NCBI RefSeq assembly: GCF_900167135.1 | Contig: NZ_FUWZ01000002.1 | Span: 770,651 to 834,650, forward strand | Reading direction: 5' to 3' | Source: Chitinophaga eiseniae | GTDB lineage: Bacteria > Bacteroidota > Bacteroidia > Chitinophagales > Chitinophagaceae | Length of the DNA stretch: 64,000 nt | Shown: positions 41,385 to 50,359 of the stretch, one piece after another | Numbering within the stretch: position 1 is the stretch's first letter | How the letters are laid out: every line of letters begins with the position of its first letter | Program-made: the position numbers and the translations under genes | The notes under the pieces: generated by a model | The model's input: only the letters and a program-made list of their open reading frames with translations | Told to the model about the DNA's origin: nothing | Database searches by the model: none

Positions 41385-42602
41385 ATGTTAGAGCTGCCTG
41401 TTTACCTGGACAATAATGCCAGCACCCCCTGCGACCCGCGGGTGCTGGAGACCATGCTGCCATATTTCAGCAGCATGTTTGGCAATGCGGCGAGCCGTAG
41501 CCATGCTTTTGGCTGGGCGGCAGAAGCGGCGGTAGACCAGGCCCGCGAACAGGTAGCCCGGCTGATAGGAGCGCAACCACAGGAAATTGTATTTACCTCC
41601 GGCGCCACAGAGGCCGTCAACCTCGCCATCAAGGGCGTGTTCGAAACCTATACCGCCAAAGGCAATCATATTATCACCTGTCAGACAGAGCACAAAGCGG
41701 TGCTCGACACGTGTAAGCACCTGGAGAGAAAAGGGGCCTTAGTAACTTACCTGCCGGTGAACAGTGACGGCCTTCCCGACCTGGCGGCCCTGGAAGCTGC
41801 TATCACCCCGCAGACCATCCTTCTCGCTTTTATGTACGCCAACAATGAAACCGGCGTCATCAACCCGGTGCAGGCCATAGGCGCTATCGCCAAAAAGCAC
41901 GGTGTCATCTATCTCTGTGATGCTTCCCAAGCGGCGGGTAAAATACCTGTCAACGTACTCAGCGACCACATTGACCTGCTTACCCTCAGCGCCCATAAAA
42001 TGTACGGGCCCAAAGGGGTAGGGGCTCTCTACGTACGGCGCCGCGATCCCCGGGTGAAGCTCACCGCGCAGATGGACGGCGGCGGCCATGAAAGAGGTAT
42101 GCGCTCCGGCACGCTCAACGTGCCCGGTATCGTGGGACTGGGCAAGGCCTGCGAGATCGCCCAACAGGAAATGGCCGCCGACGCAAAAAGATTATCGCTC
42201 ATGCGAAATCGCCTCCAGGAAGCGTTATTACAAATAGAACATGCTTATGTGAATGGTTCTGTAGAACATCGGCTGCCGCATGTGATGAATATTTCCTTTA
42301 AATATATAGAAGGCACTACCTTACTGATGGGATTTAATAAAACAATTGCACTTTCTTCCGGCTCCGCCTGCACGGCGGCCTCTATGGAGCCCAGCTACGT
42401 GCTGAAAGCCCTCGGTATCGGCGACGACCTCGCCCATGCCTCCCTGCGCTTCGCGCTGGGCCGGTTCACCACGGATGAACAGATCGAGTATGCTATCCGT
42501 ACCGTTACCAGTACCGTTCAACAGCTACGGGCAGTAAGCCCGCTCTGGGAAATGTACCGGGAAGGGCACCTCGCCGATAGCGCTTCCTGGGCACATCCAT
42601 GA
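41385..42602 (+). CDS. Cysteine desulfurase (IscS/NifS type)
   Basis: A 405-residue pyridoxal-phosphate enzyme from the ATG at 41385. It begins PVYLDNNASTPCDPRVLETMLPYF, has the cofactor lysine in LTLSAHKMYGPKGVGALYVR and the catalytic cysteine in ALSSGSACTAASMEPSYVLKALG, with the group I (IscS-like) arrangement. It removes sulfur from cysteine for iron-sulfur clusters and thio-cofactors, and could supply sulfur to the MoeB-rhodanese protein. No iscU or scaffold genes are next to it; gldF follows with its own promoter. Confidence 0.93.
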   Translation: MLELPVYLDNNASTPCDPRVLETMLPYFSSMFGNAASRSHAFGWAAEAAVDQAREQVARLIGAQPQEIVFTSGATEAVNLAIKGVFETYTAKGNHIITCQTEHKAVLDTCKHLERKGALVTYLPVNSDGLPDLAALEAAITPQTILLAFMYANNETGVINPVQAIGAIAKKHGVIYLCDASQAAGKIPVNVLSDHIDLLTLSAHKMYGPKGVGALYVRRRDPRVKLTAQMDGGGHERGMRSGTLNVPGIVGLGKACEIAQQEMAADAKRLSLMRNRLQEALLQIEHAYVNGSVEHRLPHVMNISFKYIEGTTLLMGFNKTIALSSGSACTAASMEPSYVLKALGIGDDLAHASLRFALGRFTTDEQIEYAIRTVTSTVQQLRAVSPLWEMYREGHLADSASWAHP

Positions 42603-42607
42603 TTTTC

Positions 42608-42636
42608 TTGCCGGCAACCATAATCTTATATATTTG
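42608..42636 (+). promoter_or_regulatory. Promoter for gldF-gldG
   Basis: TTG (42608-42610), 18 nt, TATATTTG (42629-42636): both elements of the Bacteroidota promoter with normal spacing, 35 nt before the gldF ATG. Confidence 0.65.
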
Positions 42637-42671
42637 TATTTTTATGTATCCTAATCCTTACAAAACTGTCC

Positions 42672-43412
42672 ATGCTTGCCATCTTTAAGAAAGAGATCAA
42701 CCAGTTTTTCAGCAGCGTCACCGGCTATGTGGCCATCGTGCTGTTTTTACTGGCAAACGGCCTGTTCCTCTTCGTATTCCCCGATACCAGCCTGCTCGAC
42801 ACCGGTTACGCCAACCTGGACCCGCTGTTCGACCTTGCTCCGCTGATCTATCTGTTGCTGATACCCGCCATCACCATGCGCTGTTTTGCCGATGAATTCA
42901 AAACCGGTACGATGGAACTGCTAAGCACCAAGCCGCTCAGCTGGTGGCAGATCGTGATGGGGAAATTCTGGGGCAGCCTGCTCATTGTAGGCATCTCCCT
43001 GATACCAACCGTGGTATATTATATCGCCGTGCGGCAGCTGAGCGTAAATCCGCAGCAACTCGATAACGGCGGCATGCTGGGCGCCTATACCGGCCTGTTC
43101 CTGCTGGGCGCCGTTTTCACCGCTATCGGCCTGTGGGCGTCTTCCCTGACAGCCAACGCCATGATCGCCTTCCTGATCGCCGTTTTCACCTGCTATATCT
43201 TTTACAATGGCTTCGATGCGCTCAGTAAAATCCCTGCTCTCAGCGGCGGGGCTGACTACTATCTGCAGATGGCCGGCATCCGGTTCCACTACACAGCTGT
43301 CAGCCGCGGGGTCATCGACAGCCGCGATATCATCTACTTCATCAGCGTTATCGGCCTGATGCTGTATCTCACCAAATTATCCCTGCAAAGAAAACTCTGG
43401 CAGAACGGTTAA
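42672..43412 (+). CDS. gldF: Gliding motility ABC transporter permease GldF
   Basis: A 246-residue ABC-2 type permease with six membrane segments. It starts MLAIFKKEINQFFSSVTGYVAIVLFLLANGLFLFVFPDTSLLDTGYANLDPLF and includes ITMRCFADEFKTGTMELLSTKPLSWWQIVMGKFWGSL, the GldF signature. With GldG and the ATPase GldA it forms the gliding-associated ABC transporter in Flavobacterium. gldG follows after 10 nt. gldA is not nearby. Confidence 0.92.
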   Translation: MLAIFKKEINQFFSSVTGYVAIVLFLLANGLFLFVFPDTSLLDTGYANLDPLFDLAPLIYLLLIPAITMRCFADEFKTGTMELLSTKPLSWWQIVMGKFWGSLLIVGISLIPTVVYYIAVRQLSVNPQQLDNGGMLGAYTGLFLLGAVFTAIGLWASSLTANAMIAFLIAVFTCYIFYNGFDALSKIPALSGGADYYLQMAGIRFHYTAVSRGVIDSRDIIYFISVIGLMLYLTKLSLQRKLWQNG

Positions 43413-43422
43413 CATAAACAGT

Positions 43423-45126
43423 ATGGCTAAACGAAAAAAATATCTACAGCAGGCGTTGGTTATTATCCTCGTACTGATTGGCGTAAACATTGCCGCGGCC
43501 TACTTCCACGGCAGATGGGACCTGACTGCGGAGAAAAGATATACGCTCACCGGCAGCACCAAACAGCTGCTGCGACAGCTCAACAGCCCGGTAGATATAG
43601 AAGTGTTCCTCAAAGGGGACTATCCGGCGTCCTTTAAACAGCTGGCCCAGTCCACACAGGAGCTGCTGGAGGAATTCCGCGAATACGGCAAACAAAATAT
43701 CCGCTTTACTTTCATCAATCCAGGCCAGGGCCTTTCTGACTCCGCCCGCATGAAGTTTTTCGGCGAGCTCACTGCACAGGGCATCATGCCGTTTAACATG
43801 AAAGTACAGGAAGACGCGAACGACAGTTACTCCGAAAAGCTCATCTTTCCCGGCGCCCTGGTGCATTACAAGGGGAAAACCATCGGCGTTAACCTGCTGA
43901 AAAATCAGGGCGGCCAGGACCCGATGCAAACCATGACCAACTCCGAAGCTCTGCTGGAGTACCAGTTCGCCAATGCCATCAGCAAACTGCAGGAAGAGAA
44001 AAAGCCGCTGGTAGGCTATATGCTGGGCCATGGCGAATCGCTGGGCGTAGAAGTATACGATGCGCTCACCACACTGCAAGCCGGCTATGGGTTGGACACG
44101 CTCACACTGCAATCTGTTCCGGTGATTCCGCACGATTTTGACATCATCCTGTTTGCCAAGCCTGCAGCGGCTTTCAGCGATCAGGATAAATTGAAGATCG
44201 ACCAGTATGTGATGAATGGCGGAAAAGTGTTCTGGTGCCTCGATGAAACCAACGCCGCCATGGACAGTCTGCATCAGCGGTCCGGGTTTCTCGCCTTCGA
44301 CCGGGGATTGAACCTGGAAGACCTGTTGTTCCGCTACGGTGTGCGCATCAACCAGGACCTGGTACAGGACCTGCAATGTGATATTGTGCCGCTGGTGGTA
44401 GGCAATGTGGGCAACCGCCCGCAGATACAGCCGGTGCCGTTCCCGTATTTTCCCATGCTGACGCCCACAGGAGCACATCCTATTGTAAAAAATATGGATA
44501 TGGTATTGAGCCGCTTTGTCAGTTCTCTCGACACCGTAAAAGCGGAAGGCGTGAAAAAAACCATTTTGCTCACCACTTCCCGCAGCAGCCGCCGTGTACG
44601 CATACCGGCGCAGGTGAGCTGGGATATTGTAAAAACCAAACCCAATGTCCGGGAGTACCGTGAGCATCATATTCCTGCAGCCGTATTGCTGGAAGGGCAT
44701 TTCACCTCGCTGTTCCGCAACCGGCTGGACCAGGCCACCATGGCGGCTATTCAGCAGGCGAGCGGCAGGCCTTTCCGGGAGACAGCCAATACCGCCAATA
44801 AGATGATCATCGTCAGTGACGGCGATCTTATCGCCAACGCCGTATCCCGTAAAGACGGGCCTTTGCAGATGGGCATCAATGAATTTAACCCGGGCTTTGC
44901 CTTTGCCAATAAAGAATTTTTCCTTAACTGTCTCGAATACCTGAGCGGTAAGAGCGGTATCATGGAAAGCCGGAACAAGGAGTTGACCCTCCGTTTGCTG
45001 GACGCCGAAAAAATTAAAAAAGAAAAAACAAAATGGCAGGTGATCTGCTTCCTGGTCCCGATAGGGCTGGTGTTGCTTTTTGCGATGGTATTCCAGTTTG
45101 TGCGCCAGCGTAAGTTCGCGGAGTAG
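43423..45126 (+). CDS. gldG: Gliding motility ABC transporter component GldG
   Basis: A 567-residue protein with one N-terminal membrane helix (YLQQALVIILVLIGVNIAAAYFHG), a large extracytoplasmic part similar to the GldG/ABC-type uncharacterised domain (RWDLTAEKRYTLTGSTKQLLRQLNSPVDIEVFLKGDYPASFKQLAQSTQELLEEF and VGYMLGHGE), and a C-terminal helix (VICFLVPIGLVLLFAMVFQFV). Name follows from pairing with gldF. A repeat-rich spacer follows, with no clear terminator. Confidence 0.92.
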   Translation: MAKRKKYLQQALVIILVLIGVNIAAAYFHGRWDLTAEKRYTLTGSTKQLLRQLNSPVDIEVFLKGDYPASFKQLAQSTQELLEEFREYGKQNIRFTFINPGQGLSDSARMKFFGELTAQGIMPFNMKVQEDANDSYSEKLIFPGALVHYKGKTIGVNLLKNQGGQDPMQTMTNSEALLEYQFANAISKLQEEKKPLVGYMLGHGESLGVEVYDALTTLQAGYGLDTLTLQSVPVIPHDFDIILFAKPAAAFSDQDKLKIDQYVMNGGKVFWCLDETNAAMDSLHQRSGFLAFDRGLNLEDLLFRYGVRINQDLVQDLQCDIVPLVVGNVGNRPQIQPVPFPYFPMLTPTGAHPIVKNMDMVLSRFVSSLDTVKAEGVKKTILLTTSRSSRRVRIPAQVSWDIVKTKPNVREYREHHIPAAVLLEGHFTSLFRNRLDQATMAAIQQASGRPFRETANTANKMIIVSDGDLIANAVSRKDGPLQMGINEFNPGFAFANKEFFLNCLEYLSGKSGIMESRNKELTLRLLDAEKIKKEKTKWQVICFLVPIGLVLLFAMVFQFVRQRKFAE

Positions 45127-45362
45127 GCACGCAAAGGGAAAAAGGGAGCAGAGGGCGCTAAGAAGCGGAGAAAGAAGCGGAGAAGAATGACCCAAAACAC
45201 CTGGTTTAATATTAGCGTAATAACCCATACATATAACAGATGACCAGCGTCATCCGTTTTTAACTTTTTTATATGCATTTTTAGTATCAGGTGGCATGGC
45301 GCTTTTGCGTGCATATCTTCGCGCTCTTTGCGTGCTTATGCGCCTTTGCGTGTAGAAATACC
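45127..45362. repeat. CGCAAAG-type repeats between gldG and the TerC gene
   Basis: Just after gldG, GCACGCAAAGGG and purine-rich copies of AAGAAGCGGAG; further on (45303-45353), inverted units CTTTGCGTG, CTCTTTGCGTGC and CCTTTGCGTG. The orientation is opposite on the two sides, so a large imperfect inverted structure is possible. The CGCAAAGG units recall those at 25988-26022. Confidence 0.6.
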
Positions 45363-45370
45363 TATCTTTG
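45363..45370 (+). promoter_or_regulatory. -7 promoter box for the TerC gene
   Basis: TATCTTTG matches TAnnTTTG, directly behind the inverted CGCAAAG units and 24 nt before the ATG at 45395. Confidence 0.6.
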
Positions 45371-45394
45371 CCCTTCACAAAAAGCGTGCGTTTC

Positions 45395-46309
45395 ATGACA
45401 CCTATCCAGTGGACATATCTCATTTTTAGTATTGTGATAGTCCTGGCTTTAGTTTTTGATTTAGGCTTATTCAGTAAAAAAAACACCAAAACAACGTTAA
45501 GAACTGCGCTATGGCAGAGTATTTTCTGGGTGGGCCTGGCCGTGATGTTCTTTGGATTTATGTGGTTTGAAGATGGTGCAGAAACAGCCATCAACTTCAT
45601 GAGTGCTTATCTCATGGAGAAATCACTTTCGATGGACAATATTTTTGTGTTTATTCTCATTTTCAGTTTCTTTAAGATAAAGGAAGAGCATTACTCGCGT
45701 GTATTATTGATAGGTATCCTGATGGCGTTGGTCTTCCGGGCTATTTTCATCAGTGTGGGTGTGGTGCTGATCGCCCGGTTTCACTGGATATTGTACCTTT
45801 TTGGGGCATTTCTGTTGTACACCGGTTATAAAATGTTTACCGCGAAAGCGGACGATGAGTTTAAGCCGGAAGAAAATGTGGCTTACCGGTTTATGAACAA
45901 GTACCTGCGGGTGACGCATGAAGAGGCACATGGAAAATTTGTGGTCCGCAAAAATAATAAGGTGTACCTGACGACGTTATCTGTAGTAGTCGTGATGCTC
46001 GCCGTGACCGATATTATTTTCGCCCTGGATTCCATTCCTGCGGTATTTGCCATCTCACAACAACCGGTTGTGGTATATACCTCCAACATATTCGCGGTAC
46101 TGGGACTACGTTCCCTGTTCTTTTTGTTGAGAGGGGCGGTAGATAAATTCGATTATCTGCCCCAGGGTATTGCCATCGTATTGATATACATAGGACTGAA
46201 AATGCTGGCAGATTACTTTATCCATATACCGGTATATGTATCGCTGTTGGTGATTGTTCTTTGTCTGGGAGGGTCTATCTGGTACTCCCTCCGTCATCAG
46301 AAAAAATGA
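45395..46309 (+). CDS. TerC/Alx family membrane protein
   Basis: A 304-residue integral membrane protein from the ATG at 45395. It has the TerC pattern: AINFMSAYLMEKSLSMDNIFVFILIFSFFKI, then VRKNNKVYLTTLSVVVVMLAVTDIIFALDSIPAVFAISQQPVVVYTSNIFAVLGLRSLFFLL, with the paired Asp residues thought to carry metal ions. Members are linked to manganese export and tellurite resistance, with Alx induced by alkaline pH. It is followed by MurF-Alr with a short spacer. Confidence 0.92.
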   Translation: MTPIQWTYLIFSIVIVLALVFDLGLFSKKNTKTTLRTALWQSIFWVGLAVMFFGFMWFEDGAETAINFMSAYLMEKSLSMDNIFVFILIFSFFKIKEEHYSRVLLIGILMALVFRAIFISVGVVLIARFHWILYLFGAFLLYTGYKMFTAKADDEFKPEENVAYRFMNKYLRVTHEEAHGKFVVRKNNKVYLTTLSVVVVMLAVTDIIFALDSIPAVFAISQQPVVVYTSNIFAVLGLRSLFFLLRGAVDKFDYLPQGIAIVLIYIGLKMLADYFIHIPVYVSLLVIVLCLGGSIWYSLRHQKK

Positions 46310-46394
46310 GTTACCGGAAAAAGAAAAGCCTAGTAATAAAACGGCTGCTATAGGAGTCATAGCAGTGGTTAGTGATTATTCAAATCTGATAAAA

Positions 46395-48908
46395 GTGTAT
46401 AACGCAGCAAGCATTAACAAGACACTCAAAGGGGAATTGTTGCAAGAGACCGGATTTTCTGAAATTGAACATCTGTTACTGGACAGCCGGAAACTGAGTT
46501 TTCCGGAAACATCCCTGTTCATACCCCTTGTTAGCCCCCGGCGCAATGCTCACCAATACATGGAAGAGCTGTACCGCAAAGGGGTTAGCAATTTCATTGT
46601 AAGTGAGCCCGTGCCTTTGGAAAAATATCCTAAAGCCAACATCATCCTGGTAAAAGATACGCTGCAGGCCCTGCATACGCTGGTGGCATTCCACCGGCAG
46701 CAGTTCCATATCCCTGTCATCGGTATCACCGGCAGCAATGGTAAAACCATCGTTAAAGAATGGCTGTACCAGCTGCTGGAAAAGGATTACAACATTGTGC
46801 GCAGCCCGAAGAGTTACAACTCCCAGATAGGCGTACCGCTCTCTGTATGGCAGATGAAACCGGAACACCAGCTGGCTATTTTTGAAGCCGGTATTTCCCA
46901 GCCCGGCGAGATGGTGAACCTGGAAAAGATCATCCGTCCTACCATCGGTATCTTCACCAATATCGGCGAGGCCCACAGTGAAGGATTTCTCAACATCCGG
47001 CAGAAGATCAACGAAAAGCTGGTCCTTTTCGCCAAAAGCGATATTCTTATCTATTGCAAAGACTACCTCGCCCTGAATGAGTGCGTATTGTCTTTCCACA
47101 ACCAGGTAGGCAAGAAAGAAAACCAGGAAGGCGGTGGCGGCGGCCCGGAGCTATTCTCCTGGTCCCGCAAAACAGACGCCGACCTGCGTATCGTTACCAT
47201 CGAGAAAAACGACAACCAGACCCGTATTGAAGCGCTGTACAAACAGGAAACACTGCACATCAATATTCCTTTTGTAGATGAAGGCTCCATCGAAAATGCC
47301 ATTCACTGCTGGGCTCTCATGCTGTATCTCGGCAAGGAACAGGAAGTGATCCAGCAGCGGATGGACCTGCTCAGCAACATCGCTATGCGGCTGGAACTGA
47401 AACAGGGCATCAATAACAGCTCTGTGATCAACGACGCATACAACCTCGACCTCGGTTCGCTGACCATTGCGCTCGATTTTCTCCAGCAGCAACAGCAGCA
47501 CTCCACCCGCACCGTGATCCTGAGCGATATCCTGCAAAGCGGCAAAAGCGACGCCACGCTGTATGAAGAAGTGGCCGACCTGCTGCAGAAAAAGAGCATT
47601 AATAAACTGATCGCCATCGGGAAAAACATCGGCCGGGAAAAGAAAAGTTTCCAGCAGGTAGAAGGCTTAAAAACACAGTTTTTCAGCACTACCGATGAAT
47701 ATGTACAGCAGTTCAACGCCGATGATTTCGAGAATGAAACCATCCTGGTGAAAGGCTCCCGCATTTTCCAGTTCGAACGGATCGGCAAGCTGCTGGAGCA
47801 GAAAGCGCATCAGACCATCCTGGAGATCAACCTGAGCGCTATTGCACACAACGTGAAGCAGTACCAGTCCTTACTGAAGCCAGGCACCAAGCTGATGGCC
47901 ATGGTGAAAGCATTTTCCTATGGCAGCGGCAGCTTTGAAATTGCCAACCTGCTGCAGTTCCATGGCGTGGACTACCTCGCCGTAGCCTATGCCGATGAAG
48001 GCGTAGAACTGCGCCGTGCCGGTATTACCATGCCTATTATGGTGATGAACCCCGAGCCCGCCAGCTTTGACTCGATTCTGCACTGGAACCTCGAACCGGA
48101 ACTTTATTCCATGAGCATCCTGTTGCAGTTTATGGAAGAAGTGAGTGCCGCGGGCAAAACCGAATTCCCGATCCATATCAAGCTGGACACGGGTATGCAC
48201 CGCCTCGGCTTCGTGAAAAAAGATATGGCAGCCCTGTCACAGGCACTCACCGCCAACGAGCTGCTGAAGGTACAGTCTATTTTCAGTCACCTCGCCGCCA
48301 GCGAAGACCCTGAGAAAGATGCGCTGACACAGCAGCAGGGCCGTTTATTCTATGAAATGAGCCATGAACTGCAAAAAGCGCTTAGTTATACCGTGATCCG
48401 TCACATCTCCAACAGCTCGGGCATTACCCGGCACCCGGACCTCCACCTGGACATGGTAAGACTGGGCATTGGCATGTACGGCCTCGATTACAGCAACGGT
48501 ATCCAGGACCAGCTGCGGAATGTCAGCACCCTCAAAACCACCGTGGCACAGCTCAAAAGCCTGGAAACCGGCGACAGCGTGGGTTATGGCGCCCGCTGGA
48601 CAGCCAAAGCACCGGCAGTGACCGCCACCGTACGTATCGGTTATGCAGACGGTTATCCCCGCAGACTGGGCAACGGGGTGGGCAAAATGCTCATCCGCGG
48701 CAAACTCGCCCCTGTTATCGGTGCAGTGGCCATGGACATGCTGATGCTGGACGTGACGCATATCCCGGACATCATGGAAGGCGATGAAGTGATTGTCTTC
48801 GGTCAGGACCTGTCCGTACAACAATTGGCCAACTGGGCGGATACCATTGCCTATGAAATATTAACAGGAATTTCACAGCGGGTGAAAAGGGTATATTTTC
48901 AGGAATAA
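46395..48908 (+). CDS. MurF-alanine racemase fusion
   Basis: An 837-residue bifunctional protein if it starts at GTG 46395; the longer frame from 46254 overlaps TerC and adds unconserved residues. The MurF-like half (to about 470) has HLLLDSRKL, ITGSNGKTIVKEW and NDAYNLDLGSL. The racemase half (about 470-837) has HQTILEINLSAIAHNVKQY, the cofactor lysine in AMVKAFSYGSGS, KLDTGMHRLGF, and the GYGARW tyrosine, with AMDMLMLDV. It supplies D-Ala and perhaps ligates D-Ala-D-Ala. The fusion is a known Bacteroidota arrangement. Confidence 0.92.
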   Translation: MYNAASINKTLKGELLQETGFSEIEHLLLDSRKLSFPETSLFIPLVSPRRNAHQYMEELYRKGVSNFIVSEPVPLEKYPKANIILVKDTLQALHTLVAFHRQQFHIPVIGITGSNGKTIVKEWLYQLLEKDYNIVRSPKSYNSQIGVPLSVWQMKPEHQLAIFEAGISQPGEMVNLEKIIRPTIGIFTNIGEAHSEGFLNIRQKINEKLVLFAKSDILIYCKDYLALNECVLSFHNQVGKKENQEGGGGGPELFSWSRKTDADLRIVTIEKNDNQTRIEALYKQETLHINIPFVDEGSIENAIHCWALMLYLGKEQEVIQQRMDLLSNIAMRLELKQGINNSSVINDAYNLDLGSLTIALDFLQQQQQHSTRTVILSDILQSGKSDATLYEEVADLLQKKSINKLIAIGKNIGREKKSFQQVEGLKTQFFSTTDEYVQQFNADDFENETILVKGSRIFQFERIGKLLEQKAHQTILEINLSAIAHNVKQYQSLLKPGTKLMAMVKAFSYGSGSFEIANLLQFHGVDYLAVAYADEGVELRRAGITMPIMVMNPEPASFDSILHWNLEPELYSMSILLQFMEEVSAAGKTEFPIHIKLDTGMHRLGFVKKDMAALSQALTANELLKVQSIFSHLAASEDPEKDALTQQQGRLFYEMSHELQKALSYTVIRHISNSSGITRHPDLHLDMVRLGIGMYGLDYSNGIQDQLRNVSTLKTTVAQLKSLETGDSVGYGARWTAKAPAVTATVRIGYADGYPRRLGNGVGKMLIRGKLAPVIGAVAMDMLMLDVTHIPDIMEGDEVIVFGQDLSVQQLANWADTIAYEILTGISQRVKRVYFQE

Positions 48909-48945
48909 TGATATATTGCAGGTTTCCGACTTTGAAATAATCTGT

Positions 48946-48953
48946 TATTTTTG
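48946..48953 (+). promoter_or_regulatory. -7 promoter box for lspA
   Basis: TATTTTTG matches TAnnTTTG and lies 18 nt before the TTG start of lspA, leaving a very short leader. Confidence 0.45.
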
Positions 48954-48971
48954 ATAAAATTTTAATATCAA

Positions 48972-49619
48972 TTGAAATATCGTCACGTAGTTTTTATTGT
49001 TATCCTTATCCTGGTGATTGATCAGACGCTGAAATTCTGGATCAAGACGCACATGTTCATGCAGCAGGAGTTTATCATTTTCCCCAACTGGTTCCGCATC
49101 CATTTCATTGAGAATGAAGGGATGGCCTATGGTCTCAAGTTTGGCGGCGATTTCGGCAAGATCCTGCTCACCACCTTCCGGTTGGTAGCGGTAGTAGCCG
49201 GCTTCTTCTACATGAAAAAGCTTATCCGGGAAAAATACAGCACGGGGCTGCTGATCTGTGGTTCCCTGATCCTGGCCGGAGCGGCCGGCAACCTGATAGA
49301 TAGCATGTTCTACGGGCTTATCTTCAATGACAGCATCGGCTACGAAGTAGCGAAGTTCATGCCTCCCGGCGGCGGCTACGGCAGTTTCCTCCACGGCCGT
49401 GTGGTAGATATGCTGTACTTCCCCATCTATGAAGGTTATCTGCCCAGCTGGATACCCTTTAAAGGCGGCGATTACTTCGTATTCTTCCGCCCGGTATTTA
49501 ACATCGCCGATGCCGCTATTTCTGTTGGCGTAATCACCATCCTGCTGTTCCAGAAACGGTTCTTTGCCCGGCATAGCGCTGCCCGGCAGGAGAAAGCCGC
49601 CAGCCACGCAGAGATTTAG
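48972..49619 (+). CDS. lspA: Lipoprotein signal peptidase
   Basis: A 215-residue membrane aspartyl protease that cleaves lipoprotein signal peptides after diacylglycerol transfer. Seen: IVILILVIDQTLKFWIKTHM, NEGMAYGLKFGG, AGAAGNLIDS, GRVVDMLYFP and FNIADAAISVGV, the last two with the catalytic aspartates. The start is a TTG, because the first ATG would remove helix one. The loop between NLIDS and GRVVD is longer than in proteobacteria, as usual in this phylum. It serves the several lipoproteins in the window. Confidence 0.93.
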   Translation: MKYRHVVFIVILILVIDQTLKFWIKTHMFMQQEFIIFPNWFRIHFIENEGMAYGLKFGGDFGKILLTTFRLVAVVAGFFYMKKLIREKYSTGLLICGSLILAGAAGNLIDSMFYGLIFNDSIGYEVAKFMPPGGGYGSFLHGRVVDMLYFPIYEGYLPSWIPFKGGDYFVFFRPVFNIADAAISVGVITILLFQKRFFARHSAARQEKAASHAEI

Positions 49620-49640
49620 TTTTCTACTCAGATATTTTCA

Positions 49641-49685
49641 GAGGGATTTTTTGATTTTCGGATCAGAAAATCCCTCCCTTTTTTA
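49641..49685 (+). terminator. Terminator after lspA
   Basis: GAGGGATTTT (49641-49650) pairs with AAAATCCCTC (49667-49676), followed by CCTTTTTT. It lies 21 nt past the lspA stop. Confidence 0.88.
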
Positions 49686-50176
49686 GCGTTCGCTCCTAAT
49701 AATTCTCTGAACGAATTACCCCAAAACAATTCACGAAAACGTCACCCGATATCCACCTACAAAAAGATACAGCAGAAATCCAATAAACATACGGGGTCTC
49801 TTAAACACCTGAAAGCCTTAACACGAACTCCGCGAAATGATTAAAAGCCGTTAAACATGGGTGCTGTTCAGCACTACCCGTGCTCTCTTAAGCGATCATG
49901 CGAAACCGGGCATGGCGTCCTTTAACACGCAATCGATATCTTTTTTACGGACATGTTGTCTTCCCAAACAGATATTTCGGTTTGCAGATAACCTCAATGG
50001 ATCACTCATTACTCCTAATGAAATACACCAGCCTGGCGGGAGTTAATCTCAAATTCCGGGAATCATACTGAAGTTTATATTCAATGCTTTCAGCTGATCC
50101 AGGTAGAAAAATCTCAAAATTCCCGAAATCATATCCGCTCATTATCAACCACTTGTAATTTATTTTTTTTCTCAGC
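49686..50176. other. AT-rich region with an imperfect direct repeat, no convincing gene
   Basis: About 490 nt between the lspA terminator and the TonB receptor promoter. Open frames of 61 and 62 codons on opposite strands (49861-50046 and 50002-50190) have no recognisable motif. The main structure is a direct repeat of 23-24 nt, starting AATCTCAAATTCC at 50045 and AATCTCAAAATTCC at 50110, 65 nt apart. It may be a remnant of a mobile element or an upstream control region. Confidence 0.45.
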
Positions 50177-50225
50177 TTTGAAATGAACAAACCTCATTTT
50201 ATATTTGTCTACTAATTCTATAGAC
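50177..50225 (+). promoter_or_regulatory. TonB receptor promoter with overlapping dyad operator
   Basis: TTTG (50177-50180), 19 nt, TATATTTG (50200-50207) is a near-ideal Bacteroidota promoter. A dyad GTCTA-N9-TAGAC (50207-50225) covers the expected transcription start at about 50212, as a repressor site would. The leader to the ATG at 50360 is then about 148 nt long. Confidence 0.6.
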
Positions 50226-50359
50226 TATATGGTTTTTAAAATCGTACATACTATGTTGCTACATCGATGTTGAACCTTTTACATCGCGGCTTTCCGGCGC
50301 TCCCTACCATTTTTATCACCATCCAGGATCTACATAAATGTTATAACTTTTACCACATC

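Noticed and set aside
43444..45228. 594-codon open frame opposite gldG
   Set aside because: It covers gldG exactly on the other strand and shows no family motif; gldG is well supported.
46254..46394. Extended N-terminus of MurF-Alr overlapping the TerC gene
   Set aside because: The extra residues do not look like Mur ligase sequence and overlap the end of TerC; the GTG at 46395 gives the family-like N-terminus.
50002..50190. 62-codon minus-strand frame in the noncoding region before the TonB receptor
   Set aside because: It contains the imperfect direct repeat and has no known motif, promoter or ribosome site; kept only as part of the region description.
50213..50359. Riboswitch in the long leader of the TonB receptor gene
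   Set aside because: No cobalamin box, thiamine box or other riboswitch core could be recognised in the 148-nt leader.
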